Positions 18,204 to 26,427 of a stretch of DNA of 32,757 nt are shown piece by piece. Under the pieces are notes generated by a model. The model searched no databases and was not told the origin of the DNA. It was given only the letters and a program-made list of their open reading frames with translations. The stretch covers positions 1 through 32,757 of the forward strand of contig JBJFFE010000064.1 in the NCBI GenBank assembly GCA_051891435.1. Direction: 5' to 3'. The position numbers and the translations under genes were made by a program. Source of the stretch: UMGS1933 sp051891435 (GTDB taxonomy: Bacteria; Bacillota; Clostridia; TANB77; CAG-508). Position 1 is the first letter of the stretch, and the number at the start of each line of letters is the position of its first letter.

Positions 18204-21200
18204 TTAACAACCTCCTTTTTTATTTAATGTAATTTTTTTTACTTTATAAATTCCAATTCCTATTATAGTAATTACTGTTATTACAAGTAATATATAAAGA
18301 ATTATTGTACCTGTTCGTACTGCTAAAATTACTTCAACTTTACTCATGTCATTTTGGTCTTCTAATTTATCTCCTGGTATTGAGTTTATGTCCTCAACAT
18401 TTTCGTCATTTGATGCCTCATATATTTCTGCTATATTGGTTACTGTTCCTGTATTATTGTTATTCATCTGTTTTGTTAAAATTATAGTTAATTCTTCACT
18501 ATCTCCTGGTTCTAATAATTTATCTATTAATGCCACTGAATATATATTTCCATCTTCTCCTACATACCAATCTTTGTTTTGTTCTTCACTGAAGGTTAAG
18601 TCTTTTGGAAGATAGTCGACTATTTTTCTTGCATAACCTGATATGGTACCTTCATTTTTTACTATAATTTTATATTCAAATGTTACTTTACTTCCATTCA
18701 TATATTTTGCTGGTATTTCTACCTTTGCAAAATTGGTATTTGTGTAGTCATATGTAGTTGTTCCTTGTGAGTTTTCTACTATTACTTTATTTAAGTATTG
18801 ATTTAAGCTTAAGTCAAATTCTGCTTTATTATCTGAATCTTGTGGTTCTTCTGGCTCACTTGGATTTTCTGGGTTATTTGGTTCCTCTGGGTTAGTTGGT
18901 TGTTCTGGATTGTTTGGCTCCTCTGGGGCACTTGGTTTTTCTGGTTCATTTGGTTCTTCTGGATTATTCGGATTTATAATTTTTGTTTCCCAAGAAAATT
19001 CCTGTCCATCAATATTCCCTTCAATAACAACTGGTATTACTGTTTCTTTATTTTCCTCCGTAATTTGTTCTACTGTGCCAGAAAATTCAATATAAAATGT
19101 TTTTCCTGCTAATATATCAATGAATGTTTGTTTATATTTATTATCAGAAATTGCTCCATTTCCTTCAATTATCTCCTCATTATTTTCATTAATAATTCCA
19201 TATTTTACAGTCGATAATTTTATATTAGATGGTACCTGTAATTCATATTCTAGTCCCTTGGCATCTATTAATCCTCTATTTGTTACTTTTGTTTTAAATG
19301 TTAGTATTTGACCTTCATAAATCTGGTTATCTATTTCTTGTGTCTCTATGTCTAAAAATTTATCTGACACTGTAACTACAACTTCATTTGATACAATTTC
19401 TTTTTTATCCACTTTTGCAACAACTGAATTTTTAATTGTTTTACTATAACAATCTTTTAATTCATTTGTTTTTACAACGATTTTAAATGTTCTAGTTCCT
19501 ATTGTTTCGTTGGTTGCTGCATCTATCTTGTCTGCGCTAATTAATAGAGTCCTAGTATCCTCATTATAGATATAGTTAATGTCTCGTTCAATATTATATG
19601 TTAATGTTTCTTCATTTTTAAATATTTCTACGACTTTTTCTAATTCAACTCCTTCTGGCAATATATCCATCACTTCTATATTCTCAATTTCTGATTGTTT
19701 ATAATTATATATATATATATTATATTCTATTTGTTCCCCTTGTTTAATTGCTTTTCCTTCAGAATAACTACTAACAAATACTTGCATATCAATTTTTTCT
19801 TCATTTTCCACTATTTCTTCTTTATTTTCATTTTCTAATACTAATGTTACATCAATTTCGGCTGTATCAAAACTTGCTCCACTTTCATATGCTGTTACTG
19901 TATTGTTTTGGTAATATAGTTTGGCTGTTTCGTTTCCTTCGTCTGCTTCTGCTTTTACATTTAGTTCTAATGATAGTACTATTTGCGTATTTCCATTTGC
20001 TACTGATTCAGCTGTTTGTTCTCCTGTAAGAATTATCGCTACATATTGTTTTCCCAATACTGTTGCTGGGAATACTTCTTTATTTGTAAACGCACCATTA
20101 TTATTTTTTATAGAAAATTCACTATTTTCAGCATTAACACTTGCCACACTTGATGGTAGTTCTACTAACAATACTGGATTTACAAATAACTCTGATTTTG
20201 GAGTTTCTGTGTCTAATGTTATTGTATAGTTTACTTTATTTACTTCTCCTATTGTTAGTTCTGTTTTATCTGTTTCTAATGTTGCTCTTGTTATTGTATC
20301 TTTAAATGTTATTTTGCTATCAGCGGTTTTTTCTGCTTCTCCTAATGTATATTTTACGTTTTCTTTTAAGTAATTTAATTTATCTGAGTCTTGAACATCA
20401 AAAATAGATTTTGTATTTTCTATTACAAAATTTGATTCTTGTATATTGTTATCACTTTGTTTAACAATGTTTTCTATTTTTATTTGTATTTTATTTACCT
20501 CTAATGCATATTCTATTTCCACATCTGCTTCTGTTATTGTTATATAAGTTCTTGTTTGTGTAGTCTTAGTAGTTTCTTCTCCTTCTAGGCTTTCAATCTC
20601 TTCTTCAAAGTTTTGTTCAATTTTTGTGTTTAATTCTTGAGTTTCAATATATTCTTTTGTTATTTCTGCTAATATTTTATTTGAATTAATATCTGTTATT
20701 GTTAATTTACCTTCTGCTCCTAGTAAATTTACTAACATATTTTTGTCTATTTTTGTTTTTAAATATTTTAAACTAGCTTCTTCGCTTATTAATTCTTCAG
20801 TATCATAGAAATCATTTGAAATATCTTCTATTTCAATATTGGCAATTTCTCCTCTATAGCTTAAATCTAAGTTTAATTTTTCTGTATAGTCTACTCTTCC
20901 ATCTGTTATACTGGTTTTGTGTATATCTTTATTTTCTATGTTTAGTAATAATATGTCTGTTTCTTTTTCTATGTCCTCAAAATTTGATGTTTCAATATTT
21001 TTTGTAACTGATTCATTTGCATATGTTTGTAATGCTATTTGTTCTATTGGTTTTTCTATTTGTTCTATAGGGTTTTCTTCATTATTTGAATATATATATG
21101 TTACTAGTAGCTTATCTAATCCTTCGTCCTTATTTTCTAAAGTTTCATTTTCATTTACTAAAGTTATTTGTAATTTTTCGTCTTTTATTTCCCATGTGCC

Positions 21201-21563
21201 AGTTGTGTATGAATTTTTATTTAAGCTTGTAACTTTTACATCTTCAAGAGTTTCTTCTATAATATTTGTTTTTAATGTAAGACTTGTTGTTTTTATTGGA
21301 TAGGCTTGCTCTGTAATTCCTGTTGTTACTGCTATTTGTACTACTCTTTTTAATTCTTTGTTTATTTCACATACTTTATTTGTTACTAATTCTTGCTCTG
21401 TAGTTACTTTATCTTCTAATGCTTGTTCTGTATCATCTAAAGCATATGAAAATAAACCCTTCATAACACTACTTCCAACTAAAACAAAATTTGAATATGT
21501 AAGGGCTATTACTAAAAATATTATTATTACCTTCTTTAGTGTTTTGTTTAAATTACTAAACAT
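18204..21563 (-). CDS. Giant surface protein with DUF11-like domains and Pro/Glu linker
   Basis: 1119 residues. A signal or anchor segment spans about residues 11-33 (KVIIIFLVIALTYSNFVLVG). A long Glu/Ile/Asn-rich N-terminal half of predicted beta character follows that I cannot assign. Two DUF11-like domains come next (IEYNIYIYNYKQSEIENIEV with DILPEGVEL; ILTFKTKVTNRGLIDAKGLE), then a Pro/Glu/Asn linker (EEPNNPEQPTNPEEPNNPEN) and a final FDLSLNQYLNKV module with VDYLPKDL. It ends in AVRTG, a hydrophobic helix and KVKKITLNKKGGC. No LPXTG is present. ATG 21563 has AGGAGG at ideal spacing and a strong promoter at 21590-21618. It is the first gene of a two-gene operon with the downstream thioester adhesin, so the two probably work together at the cell surface. 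Confidence 0.85.
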   Translation of the reverse strand: MFSNLNKTLKKVIIIFLVIALTYSNFVLVGSSVMKGLFSYALDDTEQALEDKVTTEQELVTNKVCEINKELKRVVQIAVTTGITEQAYPIKTTSLTLKTNIIEETLEDVKVTSLNKNSYTTGTWEIKDEKLQITLVNENETLENKDEGLDKLLVTYIYSNNEENPIEQIEKPIEQIALQTYANESVTKNIETSNFEDIEKETDILLLNIENKDIHKTSITDGRVDYTEKLNLDLSYRGEIANIEIEDISNDFYDTEELISEEASLKYLKTKIDKNMLVNLLGAEGKLTITDINSNKILAEITKEYIETQELNTKIEQNFEEEIESLEGEETTKTTQTRTYITITEADVEIEYALEVNKIQIKIENIVKQSDNNIQESNFVIENTKSIFDVQDSDKLNYLKENVKYTLGEAEKTADSKITFKDTITRATLETDKTELTIGEVNKVNYTITLDTETPKSELFVNPVLLVELPSSVASVNAENSEFSIKNNNGAFTNKEVFPATVLGKQYVAIILTGEQTAESVANGNTQIVLSLELNVKAEADEGNETAKLYYQNNTVTAYESGASFDTAEIDVTLVLENENKEEIVENEEKIDMQVFVSSYSEGKAIKQGEQIEYNIYIYNYKQSEIENIEVMDILPEGVELEKVVEIFKNEETLTYNIERDINYIYNEDTRTLLISADKIDAATNETIGTRTFKIVVKTNELKDCYSKTIKNSVVAKVDKKEIVSNEVVVTVSDKFLDIETQEIDNQIYEGQILTFKTKVTNRGLIDAKGLEYELQVPSNIKLSTVKYGIINENNEEIIEGNGAISDNKYKQTFIDILAGKTFYIEFSGTVEQITEENKETVIPVVIEGNIDGQEFSWETKIINPNNPEEPNEPEKPSAPEEPNNPEQPTNPEEPNNPENPSEPEEPQDSDNKAEFDLSLNQYLNKVIVENSQGTTTYDYTNTNFAKVEIPAKYMNGSKVTFEYKIIVKNEGTISGYARKIVDYLPKDLTFSEEQNKDWYVGEDGNIYSVALIDKLLEPGDSEELTIILTKQMNNNNTGTVTNIAEIYEASNDENVEDINSIPGDKLEDQNDMSKVEVILAVRTGTIILYILLVITVITIIGIGIYKVKKITLNKKGGC

Positions 21564-21589
21564 ACTAATCCTCCTATTTTTCTAATAAT

Positions 21590-21618
21590 ATATTAAAACT
21601 ATTTTTATTAACTGTCAA
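21590..21618 (-). promoter_or_regulatory. Strong sigma-A promoter of the adhesin operon
   Basis: On the minus strand, consensus TTGACA (21613-21618) and TAATAT (21590-21595) are separated by 17 bp, about 27 bp before the ATG. Confidence 0.75.
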
Positions 21619-21656
21619 TACATGTATTTTTATGGTTTTTTTAGTGTTTTTCTATA

Positions 21657-21712
21657 GCTTTACGGAAACTTGTTTTTTATATTTTTATTTAAAAAATGAC
21701 ATTTTTATGACA
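21657..21712 (-). promoter_or_regulatory. Shared upstream element: CCGTAAA motif plus 11-bp-period direct repeat
   Basis: The minus strand has AGTTTCCGTAAAGC (CCG at 21663-21665) and, 34 bp upstream, two TGTCAT half-sites (21696-21701, 21707-21712) 11 bp apart. Motif spacing to the repeat (34 bp) equals that at 9402-9457; spacing to the -35 box is 44-45 bp at both. The 21564-21892 interval holds this element, the operon promoter and the pcrA terminator; I see no gene in it. Confidence 0.5.
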
Positions 21713-21824
21713 ATTTTACATTATTACTTATATTATACTCGCTTATGTAAACTTTTTCAAGTTTTTTTATTGAAATTTAAGCATTTTTTCCCAAAACTTT
21801 TTGTATTTTTACGACATATTACGA

Positions 21825-21870
21825 CAAAAAAACATACGGAAGGGCATCCTCGCCATTCCATATGTTTTTT
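21825..21870 (-). terminator. Intrinsic terminator of pcrA
   Basis: AAAACATA-GGAA pairs with TTCC-TATGTTTT around a short GC-rich centre, with a T run on the minus strand, 23 bp after the pcrA stop. Confidence 0.75.
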
Positions 21871-21892
21871 CTAGATATATATTTAATTGTTT

Positions 21893-24172
21893 TTATTTGA
21901 TTTCTAAATTAGCATATTTTGCCATTAGTCTTTTGTGACCTACTTTTTCAAATATTATGTCTAATTTTAAGTCGTTTTCTTCTTGTTCTATGTCATTTAT
22001 TATTCCTTCTCCAAATTTTTTGTGATATACAGTTTGTCCTATTTTGTATTTTGATAAGTCTACGTCTACCTCTTGTTTTGCTGCTACTGTTTTTAAGAAG
22101 CTTTCTGCTGTTCTAAACCCTCCGTATGTTGGTGTTTGTTTTTTCTGGCTTATATATGACATATTACCCCAAGTTGGTGTGCTTTTTCCATATTGCCATT
22201 CTCTAGATGTTTTTTCTTCAAATGATGAATAACTAGTTTCTTCTAACTTATCACCATCTAGCAGTTCTTTTGGGATTTCTTCTACAAATCTTGATATTTT
22301 ATTACATGTTGTTGAACCAAATATTGTTCTTTGCTTTGCACATGTTAAATATAGATATTCTTTTGCTCTTGTTATTCCTACATATGCAAGTCTTCTTTCT
22401 TCTTGTAATTCTCGTTCTTCTCCTATTGACCTATAACTTGGGAATAGTCCTTCTTCCATTCCTATTAAAAACACTACTGGGAATTCTAATCCTTTTGCAC
22501 TATGTAGTGTCATTAATGTTACTGTTTCTTCTGTTTCCTCCATTCCATCTACATCACTTGCAAGGGTAATACTTTCTAGGAATTCTGCTAGTGAATGTTC
22601 CGACATTTCTTTTTCAAATTCCATTGCAACTGTTAAAAATTCTTCTATGTTTTCTATTCTTGCTTCTGCCTGTGCTGTATTTTCTAATTCCAATGCTCGT
22701 GTATAGCCTGTTTTGTTTAATGTTTCTTTTATAATTTCAGAAACTAGCATTTCATCTTTTTTTGCATGCATTTCTTCTATTACATTTACAAATTCTCTTG
22801 AATTTAAAAATACTTTATTTAGCCCAAAAACTTCTGCTTTTTTTATAACATCATACATTGATATTCCATTTGTATTTGCAATTTCTTCTATTTTTTCTAG
22901 ACTTGTTTTTCCTATACCTCTTTTAGGTTCATTAATAATTCTTTGTAAGCTTAAGTTATCTGAAGGATTTTGAATTAATCTTAAATAACTAATAGTATCT
23001 TTTATTTCTTTTCTTTCGTAGAATTTTAGTCCTCCTATAATTTTGTATGGTATATTTTCTCTTCTAAATATATCTTCTATTGCTCTCGATTGTGCATTTG
23101 TTCTATATAATACTGTAAAGTCTGAATATTTATAATATTCTTCTCTTCTTAAGTGCTCTATTTCTTCTATTATAAAGTTTGCTTCATCATATTCATTTTT
23201 TGCAATATGTATTTTTGGCATATGTCCTTCTTTTTTTTCTGTCCATAAGTTTTTTTCATACTTTTTAGGATTATGCTTTATTACTGCATTTGCTGCATCT
23301 AATATTGGTTTAGTAGACCTATAGTTTTGCTCTAATTTTATTATTTTTGTTCCTGGGAAATCTTTTTCAAAGTTTAATATATTTGATATATCTGCTCCCC
23401 TAAATGAGTATATTCCTTGGTCATTATCACCCACAACAGTAATGTTTCCATATCTTGCAGACAGAAGTGTTATTAATGTGAATTGAGCTTTATTTGTATC
23501 TTGGTATTCATCTACTAAAACATATTTAAATTTCTCTGAATAATATTCTAAAACATCTGGATTTTCGCTTAATACTTGAATTGTATAATTTATTATGTCA
23601 TCAAAGTCTATTCCATTATTTTGTTTTAGTTTTGCTTGGTATAAACTATATACTTTTGCTATAGTTTCTTTTCTGTATTCTCCATTTGCCTTTAACGCAT
23701 ATTGAGTTGGTGTTAGCATCTCATTTTTTGCATTGCTTATTTCTGATAAAACACCTCTATCCGTAAATAATTTGTCATCTATATTTAGTTCTTTTAAGCA
23801 TTGTTTTACAAGTGATTTTTGATCTGATGAGTCAAATATTACAAATGATGAATTGAATCCAATTCTATCTATGAATTTTCGAAGTATTCTTACACATATT
23901 GAGTGGAAAGTGCCTATCCACATATCATTTGTGGCTTGTCCTCCAATTAAGTTTTCTATCCTTTGTTTCATTTCGTTTGCTGCTTTATTAGTAAATGTGA
24001 TTGCTAGTATATTCCATGGCTTTATATTTTTTTCGTTTATTATATACGCTATTTTATGTGTTAATACTTTTGTTTTACCACTTCCAGCTCCTGCTATTAC
24101 AAGGCTTGGGCCTTCTGTATTTATTACAGCTTCACGTTGTTTTTCATTTAGCCCTTCTAAAATATTTTGCAT
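21893..24172 (-). CDS. pcrA: ATP-dependent DNA helicase PcrA/UvrD
   Basis: 759-residue superfamily 1A 3'-5' helicase for repair, rolling-circle replication and removal of RecA. Motifs in order: Walker A AGAGSGKT (motif I), GTFHSICVRIL (Ia region), VDEYQDTNKAQ (II), GDNDQGIYSFRGAD (III), LEQNYRST (IV), TLMTLHSAKGLEFPVVF (V) and YVGITRAKEYLYL (VI). The C-terminal YKIGQTVYHKKFGEGI is the PcrA tail that contacts RNA polymerase in Bacillus. Length and domain order are normal. ATG 24172 has AAGGAG upstream. It follows the pyrimidine phosphorylase gene, from which a GC-rich palindromic repeat separates it. Confidence 0.96.
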   Translation of the reverse strand: MQNILEGLNEKQREAVINTEGPSLVIAGAGSGKTKVLTHKIAYIINEKNIKPWNILAITFTNKAANEMKQRIENLIGGQATNDMWIGTFHSICVRILRKFIDRIGFNSSFVIFDSSDQKSLVKQCLKELNIDDKLFTDRGVLSEISNAKNEMLTPTQYALKANGEYRKETIAKVYSLYQAKLKQNNGIDFDDIINYTIQVLSENPDVLEYYSEKFKYVLVDEYQDTNKAQFTLITLLSARYGNITVVGDNDQGIYSFRGADISNILNFEKDFPGTKIIKLEQNYRSTKPILDAANAVIKHNPKKYEKNLWTEKKEGHMPKIHIAKNEYDEANFIIEEIEHLRREEYYKYSDFTVLYRTNAQSRAIEDIFRRENIPYKIIGGLKFYERKEIKDTISYLRLIQNPSDNLSLQRIINEPKRGIGKTSLEKIEEIANTNGISMYDVIKKAEVFGLNKVFLNSREFVNVIEEMHAKKDEMLVSEIIKETLNKTGYTRALELENTAQAEARIENIEEFLTVAMEFEKEMSEHSLAEFLESITLASDVDGMEETEETVTLMTLHSAKGLEFPVVFLIGMEEGLFPSYRSIGEERELQEERRLAYVGITRAKEYLYLTCAKQRTIFGSTTCNKISRFVEEIPKELLDGDKLEETSYSSFEEKTSREWQYGKSTPTWGNMSYISQKKQTPTYGGFRTAESFLKTVAAKQEVDVDLSKYKIGQTVYHKKFGEGIINDIEQEENDLKLDIIFEKVGHKRLMAKYANLEIK

Positions 24173-24222
24173 TGTGTTTTCTCCTTTTTTACGATTTTTG
24201 ATTTATTCTATTTATGCAAATT

Positions 24223-24299
24223 GTAGGGTTCGCACTCTTGGGTGACCCCAGAATATGTCAAACATTTAATTGCGGGTCGCCGAGGACGGCGACCCCTAC
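24223..24299. repeat. GC-rich composite palindromic repeat between pdp and pcrA
   Basis: The outer ends GTAGGG and CCCTAC are inverted. An inner perfect hairpin GGGTCGCC/GGCGACCC (24274-24281 with 24288-24295) has a GAGGAC loop. The left third matches positions 1-26 of the window. It is a probable REP-type element and may also end the pdp transcript. Confidence 0.65.
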
Positions 24300-24320
24300 A
24301 TATTTTGCAATATATTTTTT

Positions 24321-25622
24321 CTATATTATATCAATTATATATTTTGGTTCTTCTTGTTTTTCTGAAGCGATTTCATATGCTGAAAGTATGTCTTCTACTG
24401 CTTGTTTTCCTTTTGTTTCATCATTTGCATGAACATATGCTAAAATGTCTCCTTTTTTCACTTCGTTAGATATTTTTTTGTTTAATATTATTCCTACTGT
24501 TTTATCTATGCTATCTTCTTTTTTTACTCGTCCTGCTCCTAAATGTACTGACGTTACTCCTATTTTTTCTGCATTTAGTGATTTAACATATCCACTTTTT
24601 TCGGAAATTACTGGTATTATATATTTTGCTTTTTCAAATTTATTTACATCTTGTATATAACTGACGTCTCCTCCTTGATTATTTACAAGTTCTTTAAATT
24701 TTTCTAATGCTTTTCCACAGTTTATGCACTCTATAATTTTTTTTCTGTTTTCAATTAAGTCATCGCCTTTGCCTGCTAGCTTTATTATATAACTTCCTAT
24801 TGTTAATATTATTTCTTTAATATCTTCTGGCATATTTCCTTTTAAACATTCTACTACTTCTATTATTTCTAAAGAATTTCCTACTGCATATCCTACTGGT
24901 TCCTCCATATTGGTTAATACGCACACTGTTTCTTTATTTGCTAAATCTCCTATATTTTTCATTATATGTGAAAGTTCAGTTGCTTCTTCTTTTGTTTTCA
25001 TAAATGCTCCGCTTCCAACTGTTACATCTAATACTATTTTGTTTGCGCCTGCTGCTATTTTTTTACTCATAATGCTTGATGCAATTAGAGGTTTATTCCC
25101 AACACATGCTATTGCATCTCTTAATGCATATAGTTTTTTGTCTGCTGGTGCAAGATTTCCTGTTTGTCCTATTATACTTATTCCAATATTTTTTACATTT
25201 TCTATAAATTCTTCTACTTCTACAGCTGTGTTATAACCTGGTATTGATTCTAATTTATCTATTGTTCCTCCTGTAAAACCAAGCCCTCTTCCTGACATTT
25301 TTGCAACTGGTATTCCAAGTGCTGCAATTATTGGCATTACTACTAGAGTTATTTTATCTCCTACTCCTCCTGTACTGTGTTTATCTACTACATTTTCAGA
25401 TATTGATGATAAGTCCAACACATCTCCTGAGTGCGCCATCTCTAATGTTAAATCTGTTGTTTCTTCATTTGTCATTCCATTTATATATATTGCCATTACT
25501 AGGGCTGCTGCATGATAGTCTGTAATGTTTCCTTCTACGTATTCTTTTATAAAGTAGTGTATTTCTTGTTTAGTTAGTGTTTGTCCATCTCTTTTTTTTG
25601 CAATTATGTCTTGTATGTTCAT
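24321..25622 (-). CDS. pdp: Pyrimidine-nucleoside phosphorylase
   Basis: Cytoplasmic glycosyltransferase that splits uridine, thymidine and deoxyuridine with phosphate into base and (deoxy)ribose-1-phosphate for salvage. The family signature KMSGRGLGFTGGTIDKLES is intact, together with KHSTGGVGDK (phosphate-binding) and the C-terminal PYNP domain (GAGRVKKEDSIDKTVGI). Length is 433 residues from ATG 25622. I choose that codon because AAAGGA lies 9 bp upstream, whereas the ATGs at 25628 and 25631 abut the ribosome site. No other deoxynucleoside genes are adjacent. A 100-bp hairpin lies between it and rnhB upstream. Thymidine phosphorylase (deoA) specificity cannot be excluded from sequence alone. 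Confidence 0.93.
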   Translation of the reverse strand: MNIQDIIAKKRDGQTLTKQEIHYFIKEYVEGNITDYHAAALVMAIYINGMTNEETTDLTLEMAHSGDVLDLSSISENVVDKHSTGGVGDKITLVVMPIIAALGIPVAKMSGRGLGFTGGTIDKLESIPGYNTAVEVEEFIENVKNIGISIIGQTGNLAPADKKLYALRDAIACVGNKPLIASSIMSKKIAAGANKIVLDVTVGSGAFMKTKEEATELSHIMKNIGDLANKETVCVLTNMEEPVGYAVGNSLEIIEVVECLKGNMPEDIKEIILTIGSYIIKLAGKGDDLIENRKKIIECINCGKALEKFKELVNNQGGDVSYIQDVNKFEKAKYIIPVISEKSGYVKSLNAEKIGVTSVHLGAGRVKKEDSIDKTVGIILNKKISNEVKKGDILAYVHANDETKGKQAVEDILSAYEIASEKQEEPKYIIDII

Positions 25623-25656
25623 TGTCATCATCCTTTCTATTTAATCTTTTAAATCC

Positions 25657-25756
25657 GTCGCATCTCGTCGGGGTTTGATTTTTCTTTTCTAGGCACCTCT
25701 AAGTAATTCCTACTCAGATTCTCCTATAAAAGAAAAATGAAACCCCTGCGTGCGAC
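25657..25756. repeat. 100-bp imperfect inverted repeat between rnhB and pdp
   Basis: The ends are GTCGCA and TGCGAC. The arms align over about 33 bp (GGGGTTT-ATTTTTCTTTT on the left, AAAAGAAAAAT-AAACCCC on the right), and a second inner stem (TCTAAGTA/TACTCAGA) fills the centre, so the whole element can fold into one long hairpin. There is no coding capacity. It could be a miniature transposable or REP-like element. Confidence 0.7.
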
Positions 25757-25799
25757 TACTGTGTGTTATTAATAAATGAAACATTACTCTTGGGAAATA

Positions 25800-26427
25800 C
25801 TACACAAAATTTTTTATAAAGGTTTTTCTGTGTAGACTGCATGGTCCATTTTGTTTTATTGCTTCAATATGTGCTGCTGTTCCATAGCCTTTATGTTTTG
25901 CAAAACCATATTCAGGATATACTTCATCATATTCTCTCATTATTCTATCCCTAGTTACTTTTGCTACTATTGATGCTGCTGATATGCTATATATTTTTGC
26001 ATCTCCTTTTATTATAGATGTATATGGAATTCCCTTTGTGTCTATGTGTTCTAACGCATCAACTAAAATTCTATCTGGTTTTATTCTTAAATTTTCTAAA
26101 GCTATTGTTAATGCTTTTTTGGTTGCATTTAATATATTGATCTCATCTATTTCTTTTTCTGAAACAATTCCGTGTGCTCCAAGCTAAGGCTTCCTCTGTT
26201 ATTTGCTCATATAGTTTTTCTCTTTTACTTTCTGATATTTTTTTTGAATCATTTATTCCTTCTATAAAAGAATCTGGCTTCATAATGACAATTCCCACAA
26301 CAACTGGTCCTGCTAATGGCCCACGTCCTGCTTCATCTATTCCTGCTATATATTTTAGTCCATCTTCATGTAGTTTGTTTTCATATTCTTTTAATATCTT
26401 TAATCTTTCCTCTTCTCTTTCCTTCAT
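25800..26427 (-). CDS. rnhB: Ribonuclease HII, read through a +1 frameshift at CGG
   Basis: Endonuclease that cuts RNA in RNA-DNA hybrids and at single ribonucleotides in DNA. Path complement(join(25800..26171,26173..26427)), 208 residues. Codons 1-85 carry the N-terminal catalytic motif AGIDEAGRGPLAGPVV and NDSKKIS. Codon 86 is CGG. Skipping its C reads GGA and gives LAWST-GIVSEKEIDEINIL, the standard RNase HII continuation. The remaining catalytic Asp (ILVDAL), AASIVAKVTRD and the C-terminal HKGYGT follow. Without the shift only a 94-residue protein lacking the third Asp would form. ATG 26427 directly follows the stop of the pilin-like gene, with GGAGAA in that gene as ribosome site, so the two are coupled. 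rnhB is housekeeping, so a real inactivation seems unlikely. Confidence 0.9.
26169..26172 (-). other. Putative +1 frameshift site CGGA in rnhB
   Basis: The zero frame reads AGC ACA CGG AAT TGT and ends at TGA 26143-26145. Skipping the C at 26172 gives GGA ATT GTT (GIV), the conserved Gly that starts this RNase HII motif. This is the clearest of the four sites because the family alignment fixes the junction to the exact codon. Confidence 0.8.

Noticed and set aside
2315..26172. Sequencing or assembly error as the cause of the four frameshifts
   Set aside because: Errors would not fall four times out of four on the C of an in-frame CGG before T/A. The same short strings (ATACGGT near 16890, TGCGGA near 16985) occur elsewhere in another frame without any indel, and no gene has an indel at another sequence. 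Not fully excluded without the reads.
2315..26172. The four split genes as ordinary decaying pseudogenes
   Set aside because: Each has exactly one lesion, of the same kind, and long intact coding on both sides; rnhB is a housekeeping gene.
2315..26172. CGG simply reassigned to Trp, Gln or another amino acid
   Set aside because: A reassignment would keep the reading frame. Here the frame moves by +1 at each CGG, and the zero frame ends at a stop within 3-23 codons.
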